Shown: positions 34,861-43,714 of the stretch, piece by piece | Layout of the letters: each line of letters opens with the position of its first letter | Position numbering within the stretch: the stretch's first letter is position 1 | NCBI GenBank assembly: GCA_964496875.1 | Contig: CAZCBH010000009.1 | Span: forward strand, 1-64,000 | From: RI-106 sp964496875 | Lineage (GTDB): Bacteria; Cyanobacteriota; Vampirovibrionia; Obscuribacterales; Obscuribacteraceae | Reading direction: 5' to 3' | Length of the DNA: 64,000 bases | The notes under the pieces: model-generated | Seen by the model: the letters and a program-made list of their open reading frames with translations, nothing else | The model's database searches: none | Told to the model about the DNA's origin: nothing | Made by a program: the position numbers and the translations under genes

Positions 34861-35549
34861 TGAAGAGACTGGTGCTCTTCGACATAGATGAAACAATGAT
34901 CTCCTCGGACGGCGCCGGTCGTCGTGCCATCGGCAAAGCCCTGGCACAACGCTTCGGCGGAGATATCGATACGATTAAGGTAAGCATGTCGGGCAAGACC
35001 GATCCCCAGATTCTTACAGAGATCCTGCGCACCTGCAACATGGATGATGCCGAAATTGAAAGCAGTATCGATGAAATTCTCGAGATCTATCTCAATTTGC
35101 TCCAGGCGGAGATAGACCGCTCCAACGCCTATATCATCCATAAAGGCTTCCCTGAACTGCTGGATTTATTGCACGAAGAAGAGGCTTTCTGTCTGGGGTT
35201 GCTAACCGGCAATATCGAAAGGGGCGCGAGGATGAAATTGAATCGCTTCGATCTAAATCGCTTCTTCCCAATCGGTGCCTACGGCTGCGACTCGGCAAAT
35301 CGAATGGATCTCCCCAAAATTGCAAGAGACCGCGGCAGCCTTCACTTCAACATCGATTTCGAACCGCGGCAAGTAACGATCATTGGCGACAGCATCTACG
35401 ATGTACTCTGCGCCAAAGGTTACGGAGCGAAGAGTATAGCCGTAAACACCGGCAGCACCGCCCGGGAGATGCTGGAAGAACAAGATCCGGATTATCTCTT
35501 CGAAGATCTTGGCGACATCGAAGCAGTGGCCAAAGCGATTCTTGCTTGA
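34860..35549 (+). CDS. HAD-superfamily phosphatase (phosphoglycolate phosphatase-like)
   Basis: 229 residues. HAD motifs: I, F-D-I-D-E-T (Asp8/Asp10); II, L-L-T-G-N; and IV, I-I-G-D-S-I-Y-D. A helical cap lies between motifs I and II (about 15-95), as in Gph/PGMB-type enzymes. The ATG overlaps the stop of the cyclase gene (TAATG), so translation is probably coupled. It hydrolyses a small phosphorylated metabolite; which one cannot be told. The convergent gene ends six bases away. Confidence 0.85.
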   Translation: MKRLVLFDIDETMISSDGAGRRAIGKALAQRFGGDIDTIKVSMSGKTDPQILTEILRTCNMDDAEIESSIDEILEIYLNLLQAEIDRSNAYIIHKGFPELLDLLHEEEAFCLGLLTGNIERGARMKLNRFDLNRFFPIGAYGCDSANRMDLPKIARDRGSLHFNIDFEPRQVTIIGDSIYDVLCAKGYGAKSIAVNTGSTAREMLEEQDPDYLFEDLGDIEAVAKAILA

Positions 35550-35554
35550 ATTTG

Positions 35555-36649
35555 TTAAAAGAACTCGACACAGAACGGCTTTTTATGGGCGAAGACATCA
35601 ACTAGGGATGGCTCGATTATCTGTTCAGCTTCTGCTGTATTATTTATCCCGACCATGGTCTGAATAAGTCTTCCGGGGGTAAAAACCGGACCGCTCTCAG
35701 CTGATTTATGAGAGGGGCTGATTGAGAGAGGATCTTCAATTTTAAAAGCTCCTGCTGTATCCTGGAGTCCGAAAGTTTCTAGTAGTGCCTCGGTATGCAC
35801 CACCCGTGCCATCACTCCCGGTTTGTAAACGAACTTCATCTGGGGATCGGTTATGCCAAAGGAAATAACAGGCTCTGGAGAAGGAAGGGTGATCTCGACT
35901 TTGTCGAAATTCAGATCGTCCATTCGTCTGACCAGAGAGAGTCCATCTAAAAAAGCCTGGCGATTTAGATATGCGAACTCCACAACCTCCAAGGTACGCT
36001 CCTTCGGCGACCTGGTGTTCCAGAGCATATAGCCCTGATCGCTGGCATAGATGCTGGTCTCGCGCTGAGGATTATTCACCAGACGTATCCACTGATGTTT
36101 GCTTCTGCGCAAGCTCATGTTGCATTTGGCAATCCATTGATCGTGCACCTTTGCTATCTGGTCGAAATCATCTAGAGCCAACTTTCTGAAGACGGTACTG
36201 TCACCACAGTCCGGCAGGGAAGAGAGATTGGCTTCTAGAGTATATTTGAAGTCTGAGACCTCGTATCCGAGACGCTGGTAGAAAGGATAAGAAAATGGCC
36301 AGAGGGTCGACACCGGCACGCGCTTGTCATAAAGAGACTGCAAACAGGCTCTCAAACATTCACGAATCAGCCCCTGTCTTCTAAAAGCAGGATCGCACGA
36401 CACGGCGGAGATACCGCCGCAGGGGACGAGCTTATCACCCAGCCACATCTCAAAGTGAATTATACCGGCGATACTTACGAGATAGCCATCATGATAGACA
36501 CCGAAGCGTTCATTTAAATAAGTCTCGAAAAAAGTTCGCCAGCGTACCCGATCATAAAAACCGAAGGACATTGACCAGATATCGATGGCCCGCTCCAGAT
36601 CATCGGCATTAATAGATTTGACAACATGTTCACCGGATTTGACAATCAT
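35555..36649 (-). CDS. Eis-like GNAT N-acetyltransferase
   Basis: 364 residues. The N-terminal GNAT domain has the acetyl-CoA site C-D-P-A-F-R-R-Q-G-L (V-x-x-x-x-R-R-x-G-x pattern) preceded by G-G-I-S-A-V, and S-T-L-W-P-F-S-Y-P-F-Y-Q-R-L-G-Y-E, which is highly characteristic of the Eis family. A second GNAT-like domain and a C-terminal sterol-carrier-like domain follow, ending with Phe-Phe at the C-terminus as in Eis, where the carboxylate serves catalysis. Eis proteins acetylate amines, including aminoglycosides; the physiological substrate here is unknown. Confidence 0.85.
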   Translation of the reverse strand: MIVKSGEHVVKSINADDLERAIDIWSMSFGFYDRVRWRTFFETYLNERFGVYHDGYLVSIAGIIHFEMWLGDKLVPCGGISAVSCDPAFRRQGLIRECLRACLQSLYDKRVPVSTLWPFSYPFYQRLGYEVSDFKYTLEANLSSLPDCGDSTVFRKLALDDFDQIAKVHDQWIAKCNMSLRRSKHQWIRLVNNPQRETSIYASDQGYMLWNTRSPKERTLEVVEFAYLNRQAFLDGLSLVRRMDDLNFDKVEITLPSPEPVISFGITDPQMKFVYKPGVMARVVHTEALLETFGLQDTAGAFKIEDPLSISPSHKSAESGPVFTPGRLIQTMVGINNTAEAEQIIEPSLVDVFAHKKPFCVEFF

Positions 36650-36777
36650 CTAAAAATCCCCATTGACAAGCAGATAAGGTGCACAAGATTCGTTTCGTCC
36701 AACTATAATATGGCGGCTATCATTATAACCAGCCCAGGGTGGCCTGAGCGAATCGCGAACCGCGGATCATCATCGAA

Positions 36778-37359
36778 ATGAGCCAAGCAAGAAAGCTGAG
36801 AGGAAATAGAAGAAGAGTACTGGCTTACATAGGCCTGGGCTCCAACCATGGCGACCGAGTCGGCTATATTCAGCAAGCCGTGCAGTTTCTCAAAGACATT
36901 AAAGAAATAGAAGTGGTGGAATGCTCCAGCCTCTATGAAGCTGAGCCCGTGGGCGAGGAGTACACTCAATGGTTCGTCAACGCAGTAGCCATTATCGAAA
37001 CAAGTTTTTCCGGCGAAGAGCTGCTTGACGTTTTGCAAGATATCGAGAAAAGGCTGGAAGAGATGCACAAGCAAGAGCTTCTGGAAAAGAACGAGAGAGA
37101 TCCGGGCAGGAGAAGAATCATCGACCTGGATATCCTCTATTTTGGCAACGAAATCCTGGACCTTTCTTATTTGACGGTGCCCCATCCGCTATTGCAGAAG
37201 CGAGCTTTCGCACTGGTGCCTCTATTGGAGCTGTCACCGGATCTGATGCATCCCCTCTTGCACAAAACAGTAGCTCAGCTCCATCAAGAGCTGAAAGAGC
37301 CTGAGCAGGTCTTCCTCTACGGAACAAGACAGGTAAGAGAATCAGAATCCCATGACTGA
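36778..37359 (+). CDS. folK: 2-amino-4-hydroxy-6-hydroxymethyldihydropteridine pyrophosphokinase
   Basis: 193 residues. HPPK signatures are A-Y-I-G-L-G-S-N-H-G-D, S-S-L-Y-E-A-E-P-V-G, Q-W-F-V-N-A-V, and R-R-I-I-D-L-D-I-L-Y-F-G followed by L-x-V-P-H-P-L-L. It transfers pyrophosphate from ATP to the pterin in folate synthesis. There is a short basic N-terminal extension before the fold. Its end overlaps the acpS start by eight bases. folP and folB are not nearby. A TATAAT at 36704-36709 may be its -10, though no good -35 is seen at normal spacing. Confidence 0.93.
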   Translation: MSQARKLRGNRRRVLAYIGLGSNHGDRVGYIQQAVQFLKDIKEIEVVECSSLYEAEPVGEEYTQWFVNAVAIIETSFSGEELLDVLQDIEKRLEEMHKQELLEKNERDPGRRRIIDLDILYFGNEILDLSYLTVPHPLLQKRAFALVPLLELSPDLMHPLLHKTVAQLHQELKEPEQVFLYGTRQVRESESHD

Positions 37360-37741
37360 CCCCTTTAAGATAGGCGTGGACATCTGTTCTATAAAACGGG
37401 TTGAAGAGACATATGAGCGTTTCGGAAAACGCTTCCTCGAAAAGATACTGACCGAAGCAGAAGCTGCCTATGTCACCTCCAGCCCCAAACATCTTATCCC
37501 GCGATTGGCAGGGCGTTTCGCCGCCAAAGAGGCCTGTGCCAAGGCTCTTGGCACAGGTCTCCGCGGAATAAACTGGAAAGATATGGAAGTTACGAAAATG
37601 CATTCGGGCGAACCGGGCATCTGCCTGCACGCAAGAGCAAGAGCCAGAGCAGAAAAGCTCGGTCTGCAAAACTTCCAGTTGAGCATCAGTCATGAAAGAG
37701 AATACGCGGTAGCATTCGTGGTGGCATCGGCCGCATCTTGA
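37352..37741 (+). CDS. acpS: Holo-[acyl-carrier-protein] synthase
   Basis: 129 residues. It has the two AcpS magnesium/CoA motifs, I-G-V-D-I-C-S-I-K-R-V and G-R-F-A-A-K-E-A-C-A-K-A-L-G-T-G, plus the closing S-I-S-H-E-R-E-Y-A-V-A. It attaches the 4'-phosphopantetheine arm of CoA to acyl carrier protein. It overlaps folK by eight bases and precedes a SAM-hydrolase-family gene by 18 bp, so all three are probably one operon. Confidence 0.94.
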   Translation: MTDPFKIGVDICSIKRVEETYERFGKRFLEKILTEAEAAYVTSSPKHLIPRLAGRFAAKEACAKALGTGLRGINWKDMEVTKMHSGEPGICLHARARARAEKLGLQNFQLSISHEREYAVAFVVASAAS

Positions 37742-37759
37742 AACGGAGAGGCAAAGTAA

Positions 37760-38566
37760 ATGACCAAAACCGATAGCGGACATGACAGCATAATCACTTT
37801 CACCAGTGATTTCGGCACAACAGACGGCTATGTCGGCATTGTCAAAGGTTCAATCAGCAACATAAATCGTGATGCCACCATAATAGATTTGGCTCATGAG
37901 ATAAGACCCTTCGATGTAAGGGCCGGAGCCTGGATCATCTATAACTCCTACAGATTTTTTCCTGCGAACACTATCCATCTGGTGGTAGTCGATCCCAAAG
38001 TCGGCTCCAGTCAGCGCCGCGTCCTCCTAACCAACGGCGAGCACCACTTTGTCGGACCGGATAGTGGGGTCTTCTCTCTGGTCCTCAATACCAGAGGAGA
38101 CTGGACAGCCTATGAGATCAAAAACGAAATCTTCTTTCTTCAAGACATCTCCTCGAGCTTCCACGCCCGAGATATCTTCGGACCGGTGGCGGCCCATCTG
38201 TCTCTTGGCATAGAGCCGCACAAATTCGGACCGGAGCTAGACTGCAAGAGTTTAAATGTCTCGGCCTATCGACCGGCGGCAATATCATCATCGAATATCG
38301 CCGGAGAAGTTATCTATATAGACCGGTTCGGTAATCTAATCACCAATATTCCCAACTCGGCAATACCACAGGCAATATCATCGGGATGGAAGCTGAACGT
38401 CACCAATGAAGTAATCGACGAAATCTCTTTGACCTATTCTTCAGTGCCCGAAGGAGCTCTGCTTGCCTTCGAAGGCAGCCATGGCTTTCTAGAGATCGCC
38501 GCCAATCAAGCCAGCGCAGTCAAGAAATTGAAGGTCTCCATGGGAGAGCCGGTGGTCTTATGCTGA
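37760..38566 (+). CDS. SAM hydroxide adenosyltransferase/SAM hydrolase (DUF62 family)
   Basis: 268 residues. The N-terminal signature F-T-S-D-F-G-T-T-D-G-Y-V-G-I-V-K-G and the Y-I-D-R-F-G-N-L-I-T-N-I motif near residue 190 are those of the DUF62 (fluorinase-like) family. Members hydrolyse S-adenosylmethionine to adenosine and methionine. The F-x-S-D-F start is the active-site Asp region. It is the third gene in the folK-acpS unit. A true halogenase is unlikely without the family's special loop. Confidence 0.88.
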   Translation: MTKTDSGHDSIITFTSDFGTTDGYVGIVKGSISNINRDATIIDLAHEIRPFDVRAGAWIIYNSYRFFPANTIHLVVVDPKVGSSQRRVLLTNGEHHFVGPDSGVFSLVLNTRGDWTAYEIKNEIFFLQDISSSFHARDIFGPVAAHLSLGIEPHKFGPELDCKSLNVSAYRPAAISSSNIAGEVIYIDRFGNLITNIPNSAIPQAISSGWKLNVTNEVIDEISLTYSSVPEGALLAFEGSHGFLEIAANQASAVKKLKVSMGEPVVLC

Positions 38567-38652
38567 GAGTCCGGTTATCGGTCTTATACTTTCAAGGTGG
38601 TTATTTTGGGAATATCATAAGGGAATAGCTATTCTCCGGATATCTCACAGCA

Positions 38653-39249
38653 ATGAGCAAAGCAAAGAAGAAAAGTTCGGAAACCGAAAAGAAACAGCCT
38701 GCCGATACAGAAGCGGTCAAAATAGAAATAGAAGCAGTAGTAGAGAACAGCGTCAATGTGCCCAGCAAGGAAGCCGTGGAAGACAGCGTCGAGCCGTCCC
38801 CGGAAGAGGCAGAGGCAGAGGCAGAAGCAAAGGCTGAATCCCTATTTGAAGCTCTGCACAAAGACGATCTGGAAAAAGAAGCGCCGGCACCGCTCGATCT
38901 TAGAGCCGCTACCCTGATAGTAGTCATCCTCACAGCTTTGAGCGTTCTGGCCGCCAAACAGTTTTCAGACCAGGGCATCCTGCTAATTTCAGGGATGTTT
39001 GTCTTTCTGGGCGCCTATCCGGCCATAAAGCTGGATATCAAAGACGGCACCAAGCGCTTCGCCGTGGAGATGGCCCTGATTTATGCGCTCTGCATGGTCA
39101 TCTTCGTGATCTTGAGAACGCTTTTTCCCGATAACTACAACGATGGCGAACACGCCAAGATAGTGATCATCATCCTCAGCACTATGGCCTGTCGACTGAT
39201 AGTCTGGCCTATCTACAACTACGAATCTTCAGACTCCGGCGATAAATAG
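38653..39249 (+). CDS. Membrane protein with long acidic N-terminal tail
   Basis: 198 residues. The first 80 are Lys/Glu/Ala-rich and probably disordered (K-K-K-S-S-E-T-E-K-K, then an A-E repeat near 57-70). Three or four transmembrane segments follow (about 90-110, 115-130, 142-160, 172-190). No family is recognised. It stands 87 bp after the SAM hydrolase gene and is convergent with the MazF-type gene (3 bp between stops). Confidence 0.6.
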   Translation: MSKAKKKSSETEKKQPADTEAVKIEIEAVVENSVNVPSKEAVEDSVEPSPEEAEAEAEAKAESLFEALHKDDLEKEAPAPLDLRAATLIVVILTALSVLAAKQFSDQGILLISGMFVFLGAYPAIKLDIKDGTKRFAVEMALIYALCMVIFVILRTLFPDNYNDGEHAKIVIIILSTMACRLIVWPIYNYESSDSGDK

Positions 39250-39251
39250 CT

Positions 39252-39674
39252 TTATTCTTCTTCTTCCTCGGGCAGGTCTTCACCCACCGGTCTGCCGATT
39301 GATAGAGCGATCATAAGACACTGATCGACCCTTTCCATGACCTCCTGGGGAAAAGCTCCTATCTTGCTGACCAGAAGGGTCTTGGGAATGGTTGCGATCA
39401 CTGTACAGTCGATCACACTGTCAAGGCGCAGCCCGCCTTTCTTGCCTGCCTCGCTGTCCATTTTCACCACCACCTGGGTAGGTTCCCGGGCGGCCCTTGA
39501 AGTGTTACTGGTAAGCGGAACCAACAGTACATCGTCCAGCCTATCGTTGTTGTAGTCGTTCGAAATCAATACCGCAGGCCGACGCTTGGTCTGGGTTTGG
39601 CCATCGTCTGTTGTATAGGGAAAAGAGACGAGAACTACATCGCCTTTCCTGTACTTTGTGATTTTTGTAGACAT
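39252..39674 (-). CDS. MazF/PemK-family endoribonuclease toxin
   Basis: 140 residues. MazF fold features are Y-R-K-G-D-V-V-L-V-S-F-P-Y-T, K-R-R-P-A-V-L-I-S-N-D, V-L-L-V-P-L-T-S and the C-terminal helix preceded by K-x-L-L-V-S-K-I-G. A Glu-only tail (E-E-E-E-E) ends it. MazF toxins cut mRNA at short sequences and are normally blocked by an antitoxin encoded just upstream. No recognisable antitoxin is adjacent: the only candidate is the 66-residue ORF 145 bp upstream. Confidence 0.85.
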   Translation of the reverse strand: MSTKITKYRKGDVVLVSFPYTTDDGQTQTKRRPAVLISNDYNNDRLDDVLLVPLTSNTSRAAREPTQVVVKMDSEAGKKGGLRLDSVIDCTVIATIPKTLLVSKIGAFPQEVMERVDQCLMIALSIGRPVGEDLPEEEEE

Positions 39675-39758
39675 TCAGCCGAAATCGCTGGTAAGTTACT
39701 AAGGGCAAAACACTGCCTTATTAATTGTACCAATCATACAGAATTTTGAAGCACAAAT

Positions 39759-39776
39759 AGGGCTCCTTGGAACCCT
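39759..39776 (-). terminator. Imperfect hairpin between two minus-strand genes
   Basis: AGGGCTCC/GGAACCCT (one mismatch), loop TT, followed on the minus strand by ATTTG. It lies between the small ORF at 39819 and the MazF gene, so the two may be separate transcripts. Confidence 0.4.
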
Positions 39777-39818
39777 TTTGCAATAAATTGGATTTAGATT
39801 GATGAGCCGACTAGGTGC

Positions 39819-40019
39819 TTAGGCGTAATCTTCGTACGCGGCAACCATAGCGTCGTCCGCGGCAATGCAGAGACTGGCATTACGGGTCAAATCAGCCACA
39901 AAACCTGCGCGGCTGTTGATCTCGTGCATGTCCTTGAAAAATCCTATAAAGCCTTCTTTGAAAGAGAGAACTTTAGGCGGATTCTCGTTGTCTACGCATT
40001 CTCCGAAAAAATCATTCAT
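39819..40019 (-). CDS. Small acidic protein, possible toxin partner
   Basis: 66 residues from ATG 40019 (a start at 40037 is also possible). The product is acidic and helical (F-I-G-F-F-K-D-M-H-E-I-N, ending A-A-Y-E-D-Y-A). It has no recognisable DNA-binding fold of known MazE-type antitoxins. It lies upstream of the MazF gene on the same strand, but 145 bp away with a hairpin between. The reading frame could be chance; a partner role is speculation. Confidence 0.35.
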   Translation of the reverse strand: MNDFFGECVDNENPPKVLSFKEGFIGFFKDMHEINSRAGFVADLTRNASLCIAADDAMVAAYEDYA

Positions 40020-40240
40020 ATGGAGTGTTTGCCTCATGGATGGCGGAATCGCAGTTTATTGTTTGAAGTATACAGGCTTTCAAGAGGTAGTTCAAGCTTT
40101 TTTAATATTAATCTAGAACGGATTCTTGAGTGTCTAAGAAAGAGACCAACCTGAGTACTCAAATTCTTTATACCCATCCGATTTTTGAAAATACCGCCTT
40201 CAAAACATTTTTTTCGCCGCTCTCAGTGGGAATTTCACCA
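40020..40240. other. Intergenic stretch without recognised genes
   Basis: About 220 AT-rich bases. It contains a small inverted repeat AGTGG...CCACT near 40226-40243, which may close the mutase transcript on the minus strand. Nothing else is identified. Confidence 0.4.
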
Positions 40241-40657
40241 CTAAAAACGGTCAGGAAATTCTCTTTTTAAGAATTCAATCGTCCGCTGGGTACCGCCACC
40301 GGGCACAATAATCTCCTTAATGCCCTGGGATAAGAGCTGCTCGCGGTCTTCATCCGGTATGACACCGCCGCCGAAAACAAGAATGTCTTCTATGCCCTGG
40401 TCCTTGAGGAGTTTCACCACCTTGGGCAGAAGAGTCATGTGAGCACCGGACAGAATGCTGAGCCCGATGGCATCAACGTCTTCCTGGACGGCGGTTTCGA
40501 CAATCTCTTCCGGTGAGCGATGCAAGCCGGTGTAGACCACTTCCACCCCGGCATCTCTCAGGGCTCTGGCTATCACCTTGGCTCCTCGATCATGGCCGTC
40601 GAGACCAGGCTTGCCGATTAGCACTCTTACTTTTCTTTTCGTCATTGTCGCAACCAT
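40241..40657 (-). CDS. Methylmalonyl-CoA mutase C-terminal (cobalamin-binding) subunit
   Basis: 138 residues from ATG 40657; the ORF continues to 40771 but that part would overlap the upstream gene. The B12-binding motif D-G-H-D-R-G (D-x-H-x-x-G) follows K-P-G-L, then S-I-L-S-G-A-H (the S-x-L motif) and F-G-G-G-V-I-P (the G-G motif), the standard cobalamin-binding Rossmann set. This stand-alone chain corresponds to the small chain of split mutases that interconvert methylmalonyl- and succinyl-CoA. The catalytic chain is not in the window. It could serve another B12 mutase of the same fold. Confidence 0.9.
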   Translation of the reverse strand: MVATMTKRKVRVLIGKPGLDGHDRGAKVIARALRDAGVEVVYTGLHRSPEEIVETAVQEDVDAIGLSILSGAHMTLLPKVVKLLKDQGIEDILVFGGGVIPDEDREQLLSQGIKEIIVPGGGTQRTIEFLKREFPDRF

Positions 40658-40712
40658 TTCACGAATACTTCCAAAACTCTCCATCTGACGAATAAGAGTA
40701 TATCGCCTCGAT

Positions 40713-41228
40713 TCAGGCAGAATCGTCGCCCCGGGAGGTCTTGTGTACGATGGTACGCGCCAAGTCATCAAATGGCTTCAGATCGTACTTATTAATCAAA
40801 TAAAAACATCTGGCGGTTTTGATTATGGAGAATTTGAAAAATCTGGGAATCTCAAAACTCTCGATCTGCTCCCATTTGAGGGTCCGGCGCCAGAAAAGGT
40901 TGTGAAGCCTTATAGATTCGGCGGTGGTCTCCACTTTATTGGCTTCGAAAAGCAGCGGGATCAAAAAGAGAAGGTTGATGATACCTAGAAAGAGGAAGAA
41001 AAATACCTCTTTGAAGGGGTCCATGGTGTAGCCGTGTCGCAGACGGGTGATAAAACTCATGGTCATGGAGATATTGAGCATGAGCATGATTATCGCCCCG
41101 AAATAACGAAAGCCTTTGCCGAACCAACCTCGTTTGTATGTATGGGGAGCGTCGTAATCTAAATAAGGAAGCTTGTCCCCGGAACTGGACGTCTCCTCTT
41201 TTGACCGCTGCTTCTTTCTTTTCGCCAT
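40713..41228 (-). CDS. Small membrane protein with PH-like C-terminal domain
   Basis: 171 residues. A Lys-rich N-terminus (K-R-K-K-Q-R-S-K) precedes two transmembrane helices (about 43-60 and 72-92), then a bacterial PH-like region (V-E-T-T-A-E-S-I-R-L-H-N-L-F-W-R-R-T-L-K-W-E-Q-I), the usual phrasing of DUF-type membrane PH proteins. Function unknown. It is 55 bp upstream of the mutase subunit on the same strand. A 120-bp divergent region separates it from the decarboxylase gene. Confidence 0.6.
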   Translation of the reverse strand: MAKRKKQRSKEETSSSGDKLPYLDYDAPHTYKRGWFGKGFRYFGAIIMLMLNISMTMSFITRLRHGYTMDPFKEVFFFLFLGIINLLFLIPLLFEANKVETTAESIRLHNLFWRRTLKWEQIESFEIPRFFKFSIIKTARCFYLINKYDLKPFDDLARTIVHKTSRGDDSA

Positions 41229-41348
41229 GAATTCGCCTTAAAAACTTGGACATTCAATAGCATATACCGTTTTAAGGATAGAAAAAGGGCTTCCAAATGC
41301 GGTACAAAGAATTTTTGTCAGAACCCGTTCTATATATAAGGTGAGAAG

Positions 41349-42995
41349 ATGGCTAACAAAAAACTGGCTGAGTACTTGTTCGACAGAATTCAGGCTGCCG
41401 GAGTAGATTGCACCTTCGGAATTCCCGGAGATTTTGTTCTACCTGTCTATGCAGCTCAGCAGAAAACCAATCTCAAAACCGTGGTTATGACCCATGAGCC
41501 TTCGGTGGGCTATGCCGCCGATGCCTATGCCCGGCTCAGAGGTCTGGGCATCGCCCTGGTCACCTACGGAGCCGGTGGTCTGAATATGATCAATCCTATA
41601 GGACTGGCCTATGCCGAAGAATCTCCCGTTCTTGTAATCAGCGGCTCTCCCGAGACCCGCTACCGCAGCCAGAAACCCCATCTACATCATTGTGTCAAAA
41701 CCTTCGACACCCAGTACAACGTCTTCAAAGAGGTGACCGAATCCCAGGCCCTGCTGCATAATCCGGTCACCGCCCAAGCTGAAATAGATCGGGTATTCAG
41801 CACCACCATCAAAGAATCGAGACCAGGATATCTCGAAATCCCGAGAGACATGGTCAACTACGACATCCCGATAGAAGAACCAGCCGCTCCTTGTTCGATG
41901 GAGAGCGAATCACCGGCGACAGAAGAAGCGGTCAACGAGATTATCGAGCGTCTTAAAAACGCCAGCAAACCGGTGCTTTTTGCCGGTGCCGAGGTGCGCC
42001 GCTTCAAACTCCAGGACAAACTGGTGGCATTTGTACAGGCCCTCAATCTGCCTGTGGTTACCTCAATTCTGGGTAAGGCTTCTTTTCCTGAAAGCCATCC
42101 CAATTTCATCGGCAACTATTTCGGCCAGTTCGGCAACCCCAAAGTCAAAGAGTACGTGGAATCTTCCGATTGCATCATCTCTATAGGAACAGTCCTGACC
42201 GAGATGGAGACCGCAGGCTATACAGCCAAGCTACCCATCGAAAACCTCATTCAAGCCACCGCCCGCGAAGTGGTAATCGGTCACCACAGCTACCATGGTG
42301 TCGATCTCAAATCAGTGGTCGAGACCCTGATCCAGAAATGCACTGCCAAGGTAAAACCGACCATGCGTTTCGAGATCCCTTCCATCGAAGAAGAAGCGCT
42401 GGTAATCTCTCCCGATGCCAAACAGCTGAGTGTGGCAGCCATGATCGAAGACCTGAACGGCTTGCTCAACAATCACTATTCGGTGGTCTCCGATGTCGGT
42501 GATTGCCTATATGCCGGTCTCAGCCTGAGAACCGATATCTTCATCGCTCCTGGCTATTACTCGAGTATGGGCTTCGGCGTTCCGGCAGGTATAGGCGCCT
42601 ATCTGGCAGATCCCGACAGAAGACCGATTATTCTGGTGGGCGACGGCGGCTTCCAGATGACCGGCATGGAGATGTCCACTGCCGTAAAACTGGGCATCAA
42701 TCCGATTATCATTGTCTTCAACAATGCCAGCTATGCCATGCTCAAGTTTATCGATCAGCAAAGAGACTACTATGACCTCGCCCGCTGGGATTATGCCGGT
42801 CTTGCCAAAGCGGTAGGCGGCGATGGCATCCAGGCGACCACCAGAGACGAATTCAAAAAAGCCCTGGAAATAGCCCGGGACTCCAACGGTCTTTTCCTCA
42901 TCGACGCAGTGATCTCGAGCGAAGATATCTCGCCGACTCTAAAACGGCTCACGGACCACTTCGGAGCTAAAGTGAGAGCCGCCCTGGCTTCCTGA
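41349..42995 (+). CDS. Thiamine-diphosphate decarboxylase, pyruvate/indolepyruvate type
   Basis: 548 residues. It has the ThDP activator Glu50 (M-T-H-E-P), the His-His pair 113-114 (H-L-H-H-C) diagnostic for pyruvate and indolepyruvate decarboxylases, and the ThDP motif G-D-G-G-F-Q-M-T-G with the N-N end about 27 residues later. It would decarboxylate a 2-oxo acid to an aldehyde. Substrate pocket residues cannot be judged, so pyruvate (to acetaldehyde) or indole-3-pyruvate (to indole acetaldehyde) are both open. AAGGTGAGAAG precedes the start. The trp operon lies 3 kb downstream, which may be coincidence. Confidence 0.85.
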   Translation: MANKKLAEYLFDRIQAAGVDCTFGIPGDFVLPVYAAQQKTNLKTVVMTHEPSVGYAADAYARLRGLGIALVTYGAGGLNMINPIGLAYAEESPVLVISGSPETRYRSQKPHLHHCVKTFDTQYNVFKEVTESQALLHNPVTAQAEIDRVFSTTIKESRPGYLEIPRDMVNYDIPIEEPAAPCSMESESPATEEAVNEIIERLKNASKPVLFAGAEVRRFKLQDKLVAFVQALNLPVVTSILGKASFPESHPNFIGNYFGQFGNPKVKEYVESSDCIISIGTVLTEMETAGYTAKLPIENLIQATAREVVIGHHSYHGVDLKSVVETLIQKCTAKVKPTMRFEIPSIEEEALVISPDAKQLSVAAMIEDLNGLLNNHYSVVSDVGDCLYAGLSLRTDIFIAPGYYSSMGFGVPAGIGAYLADPDRRPIILVGDGGFQMTGMEMSTAVKLGINPIIIVFNNASYAMLKFIDQQRDYYDLARWDYAGLAKAVGGDGIQATTRDEFKKALEIARDSNGLFLIDAVISSEDISPTLKRLTDHFGAKVRAALAS

Positions 42996-43188
42996 TATTA
43001 ACCACAACTAATATCACCGCCGGAGAAAAGACCTCAATAAATACAGCGGCTACAAACACGGTTACGGCAATCCGCCCGGACCGACTAGATCAGGATCTGG
43101 GTGTTCTAACACGATCTAATGCAATTCGGCAACTCTTCTTCTAAGATGCCGGGTGTCAACCTCACGCTCCCCTGAAACCGTTGCATCG
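42996..43188. other. Intergenic stretch without recognised genes
   Basis: About 190 bases of ordinary composition; no RNA gene, terminator or ORF that I can support. Confidence 0.5.
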
Positions 43189-43587
43189 ATGAAGAAAAGA
43201 TTTCCCGCTGCTAATTCCCTGGCTCTTCTCGCCGTCACGATCGTCCTTATGGCGCCCGGAGCCCTTGCCGCCGATGAAAAGAAGACAGACCGTCTTACCG
43301 CTCTACCAAAAGCGGTGGGCGGAGCGATTGCCGGCGTTACCGTTGGCGTTCCGGTAAATATAGGTAAGAGCGTAAAACGCATGACTTTCGACATGCACGA
43401 TTCCATAAGCCAGAATTTTTCCTTCTCCGATGAGGCCGACGTGTACTCCAAGGTCGTAGCAGGAATACTGGCTGTGCCCTATGGACTGGTCGGAGGATGC
43501 ATCTACGGCACTGTCAAAGGTCTGGAAAAAGGGGTTATCCAGGGCAGTGAAAAGCCCTTTTCAAAAGAGTCCTTTAGTTTGGAATAG
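43189..43587 (+). CDS. Secreted small protein, unknown function
   Basis: 132 residues from ATG 43189, chosen because it begins a classical signal peptide (MKKRFPAANSLALLAVTIV, cleavage after A-L-A). The mature protein has two Gly/Val-rich hydrophobic stretches (A-G-V-T-V-G-V-P-V and GILAVPYGLVGGCIYGT) that could sit in a membrane. An earlier GTG at 43153 would break the signal peptide. No family is recognised. The next gene begins 127 bp downstream on the same strand. Confidence 0.65.
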   Translation: MKKRFPAANSLALLAVTIVLMAPGALAADEKKTDRLTALPKAVGGAIAGVTVGVPVNIGKSVKRMTFDMHDSISQNFSFSDEADVYSKVVAGILAVPYGLVGGCIYGTVKGLEKGVIQGSEKPFSKESFSLE

Positions 43588-43714
43588 CCCGGATCAGACT
43601 GATAGAAACCGACTGCGTAATTTCCCCAATGACAAGCGTGTCCGGTTGGGGCAATATAAGAGCATCGCAATTAATTTTATTCCTGCAAATCTTGCATCGG
43701 TTTCTTTTTAAATC

